56,480 bases of DNA from a virus (IMGVR_UViG_3300022200_000053:1-56480), one strand, 5' to 3'. Positions 8,607-17,610 are shown, counted from the stretch's first letter. Numbers and translations: made by a program. The notes: generated from the letters alone by a model not told the origin.

Positions 8607-9944
8607 TTATCGTCCAAAGGTAATTTGGGGTGCTTGGATCACAGAACCAGCATAAGGATTGGAAGAAATTGCTGTTCTTGCATAAGCACCGGCTTCGGTT
8701 AAACCTGTGTTTGCAAGTTGGAACATGCCGGCTTGACGACCAAGGCTCTGATAAATACTGCCCTGTGTATTTAGAAGAGCTTGTTGTTGGGTAAAGCGAC
8801 GACGATCTTGTTGCTCAATTAATGGAGCAATGCCGCGCATTTGATCAAGGTAAGTTTGCGTTGCAATTTGTCCTTCTTGGCGTGCAACATCAAGATCTTC
8901 TTTTGCACGTTGACGACGAATTTCAGATTCTAAACCTTGATCGGCACGGCGTTGTTCACGTTCGAACTCAGCTTGACGGCGTGCTTTTGCTCTGGCTCCA
9001 ATAGGACCAATAAAGGGAAGTTCTAGGTCAGAAAGACCGCCACCTCCTAAACCACCAAGACCATCGGACTGTAGACTTCCAGCAGCACCTTGGGCAGCAC
9101 CAACTGCACCACCTGCCAATTGTTGAGCACCGCCTACAACAGCGTTAACAGCTCCAGCAGTTGCTTGTTGTGCACCATATCCAACCATGCCTGGAACAAG
9201 GTAACGAAGACCTGCTCCGGCCAAACGTACAGGTAGTGGGCCAGCTTTCATCATCCCACTGGTCAATGCATTTGTAAGTACATTTGCAGCTTGACCAGTA
9301 GCTAAACCAACTGGAGCACCTAAAAGGGCACCTGCTGGATCACCTGACAATAAGGACTCAACAGAACCAAGGACTGCACCTGTTTTCCCACCCATTGCCT
9401 TGCGTCCTGGGCGAATACCAGCTTCATTCCTGGAGCCAAAGATTAAATCGCCAGCGGAGGAACGTAAATCACCATAGCGACCAGCGATGTCAATACCTGG
9501 ACCACGTCCGCCGGCGCCAGGAGCAGCACCGGCAGTAGTAGGGGGGCGACGACCACCTCCACCTCCACCTGCACTTCGGCCTTCCATTCCAGTGCTACCG
9601 GTCACAACAGCGGAGCCTTGCTGACCTCGTGCACCCGATTCAGTAATGGGTACGCCGCCACGAGTGGCCATCTGTCCTTCAACGTCTCCAGTAATCGAAG
9701 GGCGGCCAGAAGAAGTTGATTGTGGTCTTACAGAACCAGTGACCAAGGGATCCATGCCGACGTTACCAGTGACTCTGGAAACTGGTGTAGTTTGTTGACC
9801 ACCAATGCCAGTATTTCTAGCAAACTGATCTATTTGCTGCATCAGTCGCTGAAATAAACCGGGATCTTCTTGTTGAAGTGCTCTCAGCTGATTGGGGTCA
9901 ATATCGGATAGATCCACCCCCCTGGATCCCGTAACTCTAGCCAT
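8607..9944 (-). CDS. Gly/Ala-rich putative internal virion protein with VTG repeats
   Basis: A 445-residue protein. The N-terminal third carries repeats of the type VTGS/VTGN/ITGD (at SRVTGNVGMDP, LVTGSVRPQ, SITGDVEGQ and VVTGSTGMEG) followed by glycine runs. The middle has GxxxG-like hydrophobic stretches around residues 195-300. The C-terminal part is a Gln/Arg coiled coil. Such composition suggests a flexible, membrane-active virion component. No family is recognised. Confidence 0.5.
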   Translation of the reverse strand: MARVTGSRGVDLSDIDPNQLRALQQEDPGLFQRLMQQIDQFARNTGIGGQQTTPVSRVTGNVGMDPLVTGSVRPQSTSSGRPSITGDVEGQMATRGGVPITESGARGQQGSAVVTGSTGMEGRSAGGGGGGRRPPTTAGAAPGAGGRGPGIDIAGRYGDLRSSAGDLIFGSRNEAGIRPGRKAMGGKTGAVLGSVESLLSGDPAGALLGAPVGLATGQAANVLTNALTSGMMKAGPLPVRLAGAGLRYLVPGMVGYGAQQATAGAVNAVVGGAQQLAGGAVGAAQGAAGSLQSDGLGGLGGGGLSDLELPFIGPIGARAKARRQAEFEREQRRADQGLESEIRRQRAKEDLDVARQEGQIATQTYLDQMRGIAPLIEQQDRRRFTQQQALLNTQGSIYQSLGRQAGMFQLANTGLTEAGAYARTAISSNPYAGSVIQAPQITFGR

Positions 9945-9982
9945 TATTTTAGAAGTTGTTCCAATAAATTAATTTTATCAGC

Positions 9983-11050
9983 CTACATGCCAGGTTGGTA
10001 TTCAAGTGTATCGGGCAAACGTTCGGGATTATTATTTATAGAAGCAATTGCCCTATTTGTTAAGTTACCTGCAAGGCCTCCAGCAAGTGATCCAGCGAGT
10101 GTGATGCCAGCTGCACGACGCGCTGAACCAGGGACTCTGCGTTTAATTTCTTTGGTTCCCTTCATTTCTATGGTGACAGGAGGTTGAGATTTCATTGCAC
10201 TGCCCAGTGCAAGTGATCCACCTGTTAAAGCACCAACAGATTGCAGACCAATTGGGAAGCCAACAATACGAGCCTCAGGTTCACCTTGTAAATTTTCAGG
10301 TGTGAACTTAACCAAGCCAAGGCCGGTGACACCTTTGTCTTGGTAGTAATTCTTCATGTAATTTGTATAGCGTTCTTTAGTCAAACTTGGAATATCTTCT
10401 TTTGCTGTTTCATATTTTAAGGGGCGTCCCTGTCGACCAAGGAACATCCTCTCAATTAACTCAAGACCTGGTTGACCGCTTTCACGGCGATCTTCTGATC
10501 CTTGCTCTGCATAATTTTGAGCAAAACCTTTTTGACGGAACAATTCACCAGGATTTGTGATGTCAAATACACCCAGAGATGCAGCAGTTGGGGCGCCAAC
10601 AGCCAGACCAATTGCAGCTTTTTGTGTTGGATTAAACTCCTTATACATGGGTCCAGCGGCCTTCTCTGCAATTACATCTGCAATAGCCATGGGATGGTTA
10701 TAACGCCAATAAATGTGACGAGTGGAATCAGTACCAACATCAGTCAATAGCCTAGCGGCATAAGCACCAAGAAACTCTTGGGGTTTTTCACGAAGAGTAA
10801 TCCCCTTGACTTCCGCTAATTCTTTTTTAAATCTAGGACTTGCAGTACTGTAATTAGCAATTGAACTAAGGATGCGTTCTCCTTTTTCATCAACAAGCTC
10901 AGCCCGGGCTTCCGGCGCCATCAAATCAACGCCTGCCTGGAAACCCTGCTTTACTTTTTCAGGGAATAGACCACCAATGCCCGCCAAGGTATCTTGATAA
11001 ACCTGGCCCAGGAATGATTGTGCTTTTTGTTTTTGTACTGGAGTTGCCAT
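9983..11050 (-). CDS. Putative internal virion protein
   Basis: A 355-residue protein. A globular N-terminal part (LGQVYQDTLAGIGGLFPEKVKQGFQAGVD) precedes a region with HIYWRYNHPMAIADVIAEKA, and the C-terminus has two Gly/Ala hydrophobic segments (about residues 270-285 and 310-335, AAGITLAGSLAGGLAGN). Its start overlaps the stop of the upstream gene by 1 nt. Membrane-active ejection protein is the favoured but unproven reading. Confidence 0.5.
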   Translation of the reverse strand: MATPVQKQKAQSFLGQVYQDTLAGIGGLFPEKVKQGFQAGVDLMAPEARAELVDEKGERILSSIANYSTASPRFKKELAEVKGITLREKPQEFLGAYAARLLTDVGTDSTRHIYWRYNHPMAIADVIAEKAAGPMYKEFNPTQKAAIGLAVGAPTAASLGVFDITNPGELFRQKGFAQNYAEQGSEDRRESGQPGLELIERMFLGRQGRPLKYETAKEDIPSLTKERYTNYMKNYYQDKGVTGLGLVKFTPENLQGEPEARIVGFPIGLQSVGALTGGSLALGSAMKSQPPVTIEMKGTKEIKRRVPGSARRAAGITLAGSLAGGLAGNLTNRAIASINNNPERLPDTLEYQPGM

Positions 11051-11616
11051 TATTGCCCTTCTGTTACGCGGTAAGGAAGTCCTTGGAGTTGATAAAGAGT
11101 TCCATCAGCTGTATATGGGGTATACATCTGATTTAAAACTTCTTGTTGTCCCAGCTGTTGTTGCTGTGTGATCATTTGATTTGTAGCTTGTTGCTGTTGC
11201 ATCTGCAGGAACAAAGGTTCTAAGCCAATAACGGCTGCCGCACTACCTCCAAGCATCGCTGCGTTCTGAGCCATGCTTGGCACATATTCTCTTTTAAGCG
11301 CGGAAGCAGGAATATTGCCAACACCTGTATATTTAGCAACATCTTCATCAGATGCATAGTTGCGATATTTGCCTGCCAGTTTGGTAATTCCTAGTGCTCG
11401 TGCAGCACCAAAGCTAAGCCCTAAGTCAGTCGCGCCAATTGCCAAGCCCGCGAGAGGGTTGCCGGTTGTAAGCGTGCTAAGAAAAGTGGTGAGTGCTGCT
11501 CCTGGGGCAGAGGAAATAAGCAGCTCTTTTCCGCCTTTATCCAGGACCTTTTGGCCGACTTTACTTTGTGCTGCTTGTTGTAAAAGACCGGAAAGCCTGC
11601 CTGCAAGTCCTGCCAT
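11050..11616 (-). CDS. Putative membrane-active virion protein with Gln-rich C-terminus
   Basis: A 188-residue protein. Hydrophobic Ala/Gly/Leu segments lie at about residues 33-75 (APGAALTTFLSTLTTGNPLAG) and 117-135, followed by a poly-Gln stretch (QMQQQQATNQMITQQQQ). It is tightly coupled to the neighbouring ejection-like genes. No family recognised. Confidence 0.5.
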   Translation of the reverse strand: MAGLAGRLSGLLQQAAQSKVGQKVLDKGGKELLISSAPGAALTTFLSTLTTGNPLAGLAIGATDLGLSFGAARALGITKLAGKYRNYASDEDVAKYTGVGNIPASALKREYVPSMAQNAAMLGGSAAAVIGLEPLFLQMQQQQATNQMITQQQQLGQQEVLNQMYTPYTADGTLYQLQGLPYRVTEGQ

Positions 11617-11649
11617 ATTATCCTCCTAATACAACTATTTTATCTGTTG

Positions 11650-12303
11650 TTACTCTTGCGTTTTGCCAGGAGATACATTTGATTCAACTGTTTCTTCGTC
11701 AACCGTTTGTTTACCTTCTTTCTCTTCAGTAGCCTTCGTTGACTCCTTGCCTGATCCTTGACGCTTAAGAAGCTGAGCTACGGATTGGTTATCTTCAGCC
11801 TCATTTTTAGCACGACGTTCTGCTGCTGCCATCAGATAACCATTCGGATCAGGATTCCGAAGACGTGGCATCGGATTTTTTGCAGACTTACCAGGATTAA
11901 CAGTAGGACTTAATTTGTAAGCCTCAATCCAACCAGGATCAAAGTCTGGCTGGTCCTGTGGTCTTTGCGCAGTTCGTGGACGACCCTCATCAAAATCGTA
12001 GGCTTCTGGACGATCAAAACGACCTAACCCTTCAAACAGTTCATAGCTTGCATTGGGATCGTTATCATCAAAGAAAGGTGTATCACCAACAAAGTTAAGA
12101 TCAGGGTTCAAATTGACCTTTCTGGTCATAGACCTTTTTAACAGGTCGCGCTCATTAAACCTTGATGGGTTCCAGGGGTAATCACCGCTTTCTGGTTTAG
12201 ATCTAAATAGATCATCAAAATCTAATCGCTTAGCAATTTCGCCACGGCGATTAAACGGATTTTGAACATAACGACCTAAATCAAGCCTGGCGTCTTTTGC
12301 CAT
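11650..12303 (-). CDS. Hydrophilic Arg/Asp/Pro-rich protein
   Basis: A 217-residue protein without hydrophobic segments, rich in Arg, Asp, Asn and Pro, with a Lys/Glu/Thr tail. It is likely disordered. Its start overlaps the stop of the upstream 71-residue gene by 1 nt. Virion-module membership is inferred from position only. Confidence 0.5.
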   Translation of the reverse strand: MAKDARLDLGRYVQNPFNRRGEIAKRLDFDDLFRSKPESGDYPWNPSRFNERDLLKRSMTRKVNLNPDLNFVGDTPFFDDNDPNASYELFEGLGRFDRPEAYDFDEGRPRTAQRPQDQPDFDPGWIEAYKLSPTVNPGKSAKNPMPRLRNPDPNGYLMAAAERRAKNEAEDNQSVAQLLKRQGSGKESTKATEEKEGKQTVDEETVESNVSPGKTQE

Positions 12304-12518
12304 TAGCCCTCAGACTTTTCTTTCTTTTTCTTTTTTAATCCTACCAAGGTTTGACGAAGACGCGCTTGTTTTACCGTCTTTTCGTCATACTTATCTGGAT
12401 TGGAAAGGACGTTCTCTTGAAGTTGAGCAGACGTAATACCACGGCGTTTTGCTTTGGCTGTAAAAGCGCCTTCCTTCATGTCCATGCCCTGGACCCATTT
12501 TTTCTTTTTCTTTGTCAT
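12303..12518 (-). CDS. Small basic protein, virion-packaged type
   Basis: A 71-residue strongly basic protein (MTKKKKKWVQGMDMKEGAFT start, LKKKKKEKSEG end). The KEGAFTAKAKRRGIT segment followed by VLSNPDKYDEKTVKQA is a pattern I recall in small basic proteins of phages and giant viruses, although no function is known. It overlaps the 1118-residue gene by 4 nt. Confidence 0.55.
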   Translation of the reverse strand: MTKKKKKWVQGMDMKEGAFTAKAKRRGITSAQLQENVLSNPDKYDEKTVKQARLRQTLVGLKKKKKEKSEG

Positions 12519-15500
12519 GACCGAGGAATATTTAAGTATTCTAATAGGAGATCTAATCCTCTACCTGTAATCCCCAATTGACGGGGATCGGCGGCAGAAG
12601 TTCGGATGGGTCCGCCACGGCGATATTCAGATCTCATTAGATCTTGACGCCAATCTTCGGCGCCAGGGTTAATACCGTAACGTGGGATGTTAGTGACCGT
12701 ACTACCCTTTGTGTATCCTGGTACTGTCACAGGTTTATCCATGCGGGGGTAAGCAATTCTCTGACCTTGAGGAGTAAGTTGAGTAACGTAAACACCTTCA
12801 CCTGCTCCTCGTACAGCTTGTTTGGTCATACCACCGATACGAGATAAACCAGAAGACTGAGTCAGTGGACCAATCGGTGGAGGTTCTTGACCGGTAATGA
12901 AACGCTCTTCCGGATAAAGACTAAAGTAACGGGCTTTCTCTCCACGGCGAGTTAAGTCAATACTGCTAGTAGGAGCGCCAATATCGCGGCGTGTTCCAGT
13001 GCTTGCTGCCGTAGGTGGAACAACAACTACTGTGCCACCAGACATCTCGCCAATAAAGGGGCTGCGTGGACCAGGTACGCTACGGCCAGGCTGGTACTGT
13101 GCGTAACCGGTACGTTGACTTGCTTCTGGACCCGTAACGCCTAAAGTTCCTTTTAGACTCATAGGAGAAATAGAAGTAGCTTGTGGTTTTGCTTCAGGAT
13201 AAAATTCTAGTTGACTTGTTGCCGCAATCCCTGGAGTCCTGTATGGTTCGGGAGTACTAATGGCTTTTTGCTGTAATCCACCGGCAATAGCATCTGCCAA
13301 GAAGTCCTGTGCATTTGCCTCGACTTGCCTTGAAATTTCACGATTGGCACGAGTACCTGCAACCTTGTAAACAGTACCAAGAACATCAGGATTATCTTGT
13401 GTCAGATAACGTCCTGTAGGTGTGTCGACGGATCCAGTAATAGGAGGTGTTGCAAGTACAGTATTTGCTTTGCTCTTGCCTGTAAAAATGACAGGTCCAG
13501 CGGCTTCTGCTGCTGCACCTGTGTATACATCGGAAGCACTAAGAACGGGGCCAAGCAACTGAATCCGTTCCGCTTTTGTCATTTTCTTTAGTTCATCCGG
13601 ATCAATATCAGTTACAAAACCAGCCCTCATTTGCTGTACAGAAGGAAGCACAGGTAAAGGTTCTGAGGGTTCAACAATCATTCCTCGACGCAATGTTTCC
13701 ATTGATCGAGCAAGATCTTGTGCTGGACCAGGGGCAATTGTTGGTCTCTGCTGACTTTGAATACGAGCTTGTTGACGAATTTCTTCCGAAGCAGCAACAG
13801 AAGCTCTCGCACGGTTTAAGGCAGCAGTTTGTAATGCTGTGGGTTCTGGATTCTTTAAAGCTCTTGCAACTAAAGTTTGAGATGCAAGATTAGTAAGATA
13901 ATTATCAAGCGAAGTGCTGCCGCTTTCTAAATCAACAGGTAAATTTAGCTGCCTGGGATCTTGATACCTTGTGAATTTCTGAGCTACTCGTTCTTTTAAT
14001 GCTTGTCTAAACGGAGAGTCTTGACCTTCAAGCACCATTGAAGTCAGCTCTTCATCCGATGCCCTACCGATGATAGGTTTAACTTCATTAGTTAAGAGAA
14101 CATGTTCTTTATATTGAGTACCTTGACCCTGCCTGGCTTTTACTCCCGTATCTGCAGAAGCATATTCCAGGCCTGATTCATCCATATAACTAATATCCCC
14201 AGCCCTATTGAGTTTGCCGCCACGGAGCGCTTTGCCACGCATTGTGGTTTCAACTTCGGGAACATCGCCAAGCAACAGAGATACAACATCTTCTCCCTCA
14301 ACGCCGGCTTGTGCTCCGCGAAGCTCTTGTCGCTGGCGAGCATTATCAACAAGTTTTAATTCAGGATTGACTTCTTCCCGATACCTACGGTTAAAGTCTT
14401 TAGCAAAATCTTCAGGAGAGAGTTGCGATGTTTGTGGCTGCACTTCACCACGAGCTTCGGCAATAATTTGCTCAGCCCGATCCTTGAGTTCTTGCGCCCG
14501 TTGAATGCGATCTTGAACTTGTGCCGCTTGACGCCTATTTTCTGCAGAATAATCAAAATCAGTGTCAACTTCTTGAGCAAGTTGCTGTCTACGTAAATAT
14601 TCTTGTGCTCTGTTAGTTAGATCATCTGATTCTTGAAAAAGTCCAACAATCCTCTCCATCCTTGGAGCTGCGCCTGACGGAAGGTTAATGGCTTGTTTGT
14701 TTCGAAGATCAATAACAGTTAAACCTTCTACCTGGTCTACAGGCATACCATCTGGACGCTGAGAAGCAACGGTGTTAATGGCTGCATCAACCTCAATAGC
14801 ACCAGCGGATTCAGGTGAGGCTTGTGCCAGGGTTGCCAGCCGTGCGTCAGCCCGATCTTCTGCTAGTTCAATAGCAGCGAGGTTTTCATCCTCATTACGC
14901 TGGAATGCAAGCTTCACACGACCGGTCTGCTGATCTTCTGCAGAGTTGACTGCGTTAACAAATTGATCGACTTGATTCAAGTTAGAAGAAACCTGTTGGT
15001 CAACAAGAGTGTCTGCTTCCGAGTAACCAGCTTGCTTTAGGTATTGCTGACTAAAAGAATCAGGACTCTTGCCACGCCTGAAGATTTCACCTGTATTTGG
15101 ATCTGTAATTAATTCAACGTCGACGCCACTTTCTGGCCTGTAAACCCTTGGTAGCTCAGACTCAGGTTTGGCAGCCACAGAAGCAATAACTTCTTTGCGG
15201 GTGAGTGGAGTAAGTGGATACGTACGTTCAGTTTGTTTTCCAAGAACCTGTGCAAGTTCAGCCTCCGTTGGTTCAGGGAGATCACCAAGGACAAAAGACA
15301 TCTCCTTGATGTTTGGACCAGGGGGGACTGTTGGTGTACCAAAAGGATCCGTAATTGTTTCTCGTCTTGTCCATGGATCAAAGTATGTCTTGGGCTGAGG
15401 AAGATCTGCAAGAACAATGCCTTGTGGACGTTCGGCCCTTGCCTGGCGCACAACCTCTTCTGCTTGTGCTTGACGTGCAGTTTGAGTTGTTGGTGCAGGA

Positions 15501-15871
15501 CGAGAAGGTGTTACGTCAACCTGTGGAGACGAAGAAGCCCTTGGAGTACGGCCCGCAAACTCATATACGAAGTTGGGATCGACACCACTCAGGTCAACCG
15601 TGGCTCCAGTTTTGGTAGCACCAGGGCGAACGATGTCTGCTGCACGTTGCCTTGCGTTGCGAAGATCAAAAACTTCAGGATTTGCCCTTGCAATACGCTT
15701 GCCTGCTACGACAGCACCAGCAGTTGCACCAGCGGCCAGGGCAATTTTGCCAATGGTGTCGAGTAAGTTGTTTTGACGGGGTGCAGCTTCCGATTCACGG
15801 CGTTTTTTATCTTCTTCCGAAAGATATGCACCCATTAGGGCCGTATTCATGGCATTGGTATTTGAATACAT
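12515..15871 (-). CDS. Large putative internal virion protein (1118 aa)
   Basis: The first gene of the minus-strand late module encodes 1118 residues. A hydrophobic Ala/Gly segment (LDTIGKIALAAGATAGAVVAG, split around residues 37-57) follows a charged N-terminus. The rest is Arg/Gln/Pro/Glu-rich with long helices (AQEVDTDFDYSAENRRQAAQ; DRAEQIIAEARGE). No enzymatic motif was found. Its size, N-terminal membrane-like segment and position ahead of other Gly/Ala-rich proteins suggest a gp16-like injected core protein, but a fibre or tape-measure-like role is not excluded. Confidence 0.5.
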   Translation of the reverse strand: MYSNTNAMNTALMGAYLSEEDKKRRESEAAPRQNNLLDTIGKIALAAGATAGAVVAGKRIARANPEVFDLRNARQRAADIVRPGATKTGATVDLSGVDPNFVYEFAGRTPRASSSPQVDVTPSRPAPTTQTARQAQAEEVVRQARAERPQGIVLADLPQPKTYFDPWTRRETITDPFGTPTVPPGPNIKEMSFVLGDLPEPTEAELAQVLGKQTERTYPLTPLTRKEVIASVAAKPESELPRVYRPESGVDVELITDPNTGEIFRRGKSPDSFSQQYLKQAGYSEADTLVDQQVSSNLNQVDQFVNAVNSAEDQQTGRVKLAFQRNEDENLAAIELAEDRADARLATLAQASPESAGAIEVDAAINTVASQRPDGMPVDQVEGLTVIDLRNKQAINLPSGAAPRMERIVGLFQESDDLTNRAQEYLRRQQLAQEVDTDFDYSAENRRQAAQVQDRIQRAQELKDRAEQIIAEARGEVQPQTSQLSPEDFAKDFNRRYREEVNPELKLVDNARQRQELRGAQAGVEGEDVVSLLLGDVPEVETTMRGKALRGGKLNRAGDISYMDESGLEYASADTGVKARQGQGTQYKEHVLLTNEVKPIIGRASDEELTSMVLEGQDSPFRQALKERVAQKFTRYQDPRQLNLPVDLESGSTSLDNYLTNLASQTLVARALKNPEPTALQTAALNRARASVAASEEIRQQARIQSQQRPTIAPGPAQDLARSMETLRRGMIVEPSEPLPVLPSVQQMRAGFVTDIDPDELKKMTKAERIQLLGPVLSASDVYTGAAAEAAGPVIFTGKSKANTVLATPPITGSVDTPTGRYLTQDNPDVLGTVYKVAGTRANREISRQVEANAQDFLADAIAGGLQQKAISTPEPYRTPGIAATSQLEFYPEAKPQATSISPMSLKGTLGVTGPEASQRTGYAQYQPGRSVPGPRSPFIGEMSGGTVVVVPPTAASTGTRRDIGAPTSSIDLTRRGEKARYFSLYPEERFITGQEPPPIGPLTQSSGLSRIGGMTKQAVRGAGEGVYVTQLTPQGQRIAYPRMDKPVTVPGYTKGSTVTNIPRYGINPGAEDWRQDLMRSEYRRGGPIRTSAADPRQLGITGRGLDLLLEYLNIPRS

Positions 15872-15980
15872 GCGCCTTAAAGCTTTATTGCTTAAGATTT
15901 TTACCTTTACACATTCTATTGTGCGTGAATCCAGGGGATATGGGGTTTATTATTGAGAAATACATGGATTTCTACCAGGA

Positions 15981-16193
15981 ATGGAAGCTGGTAAGCGCCA
16001 AAAACGGGTCGAAGCCCTAGAGGCAATTAAAAACGAAGCATTAAGACGTGCGCGAGAAGGAGAAGACTCCCTTGAGGTGCGTGATTTTGTAACTTCGGCC
16101 AAAAAAGAACTAGCTTATGAGCTGCCTGACGAGGAAGCATTTAAAAAAGCAATGAATGCAACGCTCGCATACAAGGCAAAGAAGGAAAAATAA
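15981..16193 (+). CDS. Small charged helical protein
   Basis: A 70-residue protein, MEAGKRQKRVEALEAIKNEA..., rich in Lys, Glu and Ala and predicted all-helical. It is monocistronic and is followed by a strong terminator. No family recognised. An earlier in-frame start is not supported. Position at the divergent junction allows a regulatory role, but nothing shows it. Confidence 0.6.
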   Translation: MEAGKRQKRVEALEAIKNEALRRAREGEDSLEVRDFVTSAKKELAYELPDEEAFKKAMNATLAYKAKKEK

Positions 16194-16217
16194 TAAATTT
16201 TTAAAACATTGATTAAC

Positions 16218-16244
16218 GCCGGGGAGAAAGACCCCGGCTTTTTT
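16218..16244 (+). terminator. Rho-independent terminator
   Basis: GCCGGGG (16218-16224) pairs with CCCCGGC (16232-16238) around AGAAAGA and is followed by six T. It closes the small gene at 15981. The opposite strand lacks a T-run, so it is one-directional. Confidence 0.9.
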
Positions 16245-16637
16245 GTTTAAATTTTTGGGTAAAACGTCATTTTTACCTACAAAAGTGCGTTTTTACCTTC
16301 AAAGTTAGGCCCTTTATAGCTCCAAATAGGGGATAAAATTACCTGACGCATCTCACACCCGCCCACCGATTGGGAATGCGTAGGGAAAAAAAGAAATGCG
16401 GAGTGTTACCCATGATACACCCCCAAATCTACAGAGAAGAACGTCAGGAAATGCTAACAATTCCCCTCTGATTCGCGCGGAACCCCCAAATCGCGCTCCC
16501 TGACTGGAGTTTGCAGAAGCAGACTGTTGTCTAAAGGGAGCTTGGGTTAATACCCGACGAAGAAGATCGGGATTTAGAGCAGTAACTGTCGTCGAGCTGG
16601 ACGTTAAACGTAGCATTGTTCACTCGCATTCAACACC
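16245..16637 (+). promoter_or_regulatory. Non-coding early leader with structured hairpins
   Basis: These 393 nt precede the array of small genes and hold no convincing gene; an 87-codon minus-strand frame (16353-16616) is probably chance. A 7-bp helix GCTCCCT/AGGGAGC (16495-16501/16535-16541) encloses a 6-bp hairpin with an AGAA loop (16509-16524). A CCCGA/TCGGG hairpin follows at 16553-16571. The early promoter is expected here, but a confident -10 box was not found. Confidence 0.45.
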
Positions 16638-16883
16638 ATGAACAAGACCAACAAGATGGCGATGGAAGCCAAAGCGAAAGCTGAGGCAATGGGTTGGGAA
16701 GCTCGGGTTCAACTGGACCAGAGCGACGTTCTCGACATGGCAACGGTGGTTGCTTGGAAGAAGGGAGCAACAGATGAGAGCCCAGCTCGCTACATCCGAT
16801 TCACGGAAGAACGGGAATCGGTTAGAGGTTGGGTTCTAGTTAAGCACGCAATGATCAAGCTGGATTATTGCAACTGTTACTGA
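16638..16883 (+). CDS. Small protein of unknown function
   Basis: The first gene of the early small-gene array encodes 81 residues. A charged Lys/Glu/Ala N-terminus leads to ARYIRFTEERESVRGWVLVKH, a compact beta-like region. No family recognised. Its stop codon TGA lies inside the first helix of family A element 1. Confidence 0.6.
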   Translation: MNKTNKMAMEAKAKAEAMGWEARVQLDQSDVLDMATVVAWKKGATDESPARYIRFTEERESVRGWVLVKHAMIKLDYCNCY

Positions 16884-16950
16884 TAGCTGGTGCGAAGGGA
16901 GGTTCGATTCCTCCCATCAGACTTGCCCTCAGCGGAGATGGGCACCGCAC
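16879..16950 (+). repeat. Family A tRNA-like/pseudoknot element, copy 1
   Basis: CTGAT/ATCAG closing helix (16880-16884/16916-16920). T-arm-like hairpin GGGAGG-TTCGATT-CCTCCC (16897-16915). Pseudoknot TGCCC/GGGCA (16924-16928/16940-16944) interleaved with GCGG/CCGC (16932-16935/16945-16948). The upstream stop TGA is in the closing helix; an SD CAGGAG and ATG follow. Nearly identical to copy 4. Confidence 0.85.
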
Positions 16951-16964
16951 AACAGGAGATTCCA

Positions 16965-17159
16965 ATGAAGGTTTCTTTTCCCGTTGCATTGACTGCATTC
17001 ATTGCAGTTCCTCTTGCGATCCAAGTTGTTTCTGCAGTGGCTGTATTACCAGCTCTGGAGAAGGCGACGACAGAACAGTGCAAGACCCATGATTGGCCTG
17101 CTCACCAGCATGCTGCTCACATGGATTTCTGTACTAGCAACGGCTACCCAACCAACTGA
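16965..17159 (+). CDS. Small membrane protein, paralogue of the 17693 gene
   Basis: A 64-residue protein. A hydrophobic N-terminal helix (about residues 5-30) is followed by LEKATTEQCKTHDWP and a C-terminal FCTSNGY. The gene at 17693 has the same plan (LDKATAEQCRTHDWP, WCIGNGY), so the two are paralogues. Two Cys residues could form a disulphide outside the cytoplasm. The ATG is preceded by ACAGGAG. Function unknown. Confidence 0.65.
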   Translation: MKVSFPVALTAFIAVPLAIQVVSAVAVLPALEKATTEQCKTHDWPAHQHAAHMDFCTSNGYPTN

Positions 17160-17232
17160 GTACAAGGCGTGATGCCGGGGGATCGAATCCCCTACTCAGT
17201 TATTGCCCAGTACGCAGAGATGGGCACTGCAC
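17155..17232 (+). repeat. Family A element, copy 2
   Basis: The perfect 8-bp closing helix ACTGAGTA/TACTCAGT (17155-17162/17193-17200) contains the stop TGA of the gene above. A GGC-gtgat-GCC hairpin is followed by the T-arm-like GGGG-ATCGAAT-CCCC (17178-17192). In the pseudoknot, GCAG/CTGC (17214-17217/17227-17230) replaces GCGG/CCGC, a compensatory change. Confidence 0.85.
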
Positions 17233-17247
17233 AATCAGGAGATCCCT

Positions 17248-17388
17248 GTGGGTTACAAGCATCTTTCGGCGGTAGAGCGCCGCATCGTTTTCCAGACCTG
17301 GAAAGCATGGCAGCTTTATCCGGTGCCAAAGCACTGGGTACAGCAGGCCATCCAGGAAGCCCTGATTAATTTCAGGTCTCCCAACTGA
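17248..17388 (+). CDS. Small basic protein (GTG start)
   Basis: A 46-residue protein beginning at GTG 17248, preceded by CAGGAG. It contains LSAVERRIVFQTWKAWQLYP, an amphipathic aromatic helix. No family recognised. The upstream ATG of this frame falls inside the RNA element, so the GTG start is preferred. Confidence 0.55.
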   Translation: MGYKHLSAVERRIVFQTWKAWQLYPVPKHWVQQAIQEALINFRSPN

Positions 17389-17459
17389 TCCGTAAAAGCG
17401 GTCATCCCCGGTGCAATGCCGGGGTCAGTTATTGCCCCCAGCGGAGATGGGCACCGCAC
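17383..17459 (+). repeat. Family A element, copy 3
   Basis: Closing helix AACTGA/TCAGTT (17383-17388/17425-17430) carries the stop codon. T-arm-like hairpin CCCCGG-TGCAATG-CCGGGG (17406-17424). Pseudoknot TGCCC/GGGCA (17433-17437/17449-17453) and GCGG/CCGC (17441-17444/17454-17457). A small D-arm-like CCGT...GCGG lies between. Confidence 0.85.
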
Positions 17460-17472
17460 CACGGAGCAACTC

Positions 17473-17610
17473 ATGGCTATCCGTAAGAACCTTGCCAAGA
17501 CCCTGATCAACGCCGCCAAGGCGGTGGAGAAGGATCAGACAAAAGAACGCATCCAGAAATGGGTGCATGACTCAAGGTTCAAGCTTGCAAAGGTTATTGA
17601 ACCTAACTGA
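17473..17610 (+). CDS. Small basic helical protein
   Basis: A 45-residue protein, MAIRKNLAKTLINAAKAVEK..., rich in Lys and Ala. It starts at ATG 17473 after a GGAG sequence downstream of element 3. Unknown function. Confidence 0.55.
   Translation: MAIRKNLAKTLINAAKAVEKDQTKERIQKWVHDSRFKLAKVIEPN

Larger units (their letters stand above)
15898..16298. promoter_or_regulatory. Three TTTTTACCT repeats in the divergent control region
   Basis: TTTTTACCT occurs at 15898-15906, 16270-16278 and 16290-16298, all on the plus strand; the last two are spaced exactly 20 bp, about two helical turns. They flank the small gene at 15981 between the divergent late and early modules. A binding site for a phage or host regulator is a reasonable guess. 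No convincing -35/-10 pair was assigned. Confidence 0.45.

Noticed and set aside
15233-15766. Plus-strand 177-codon frame opposite the 1118-residue gene
   Set aside because: Cys-rich, low-quality translation typical of antisense shadow frames.
16353-16616. Minus-strand 87-codon frame in the leader
   Set aside because: No ribosome site, Arg/Ser-rich, overlaps paired RNA helices of the leader.
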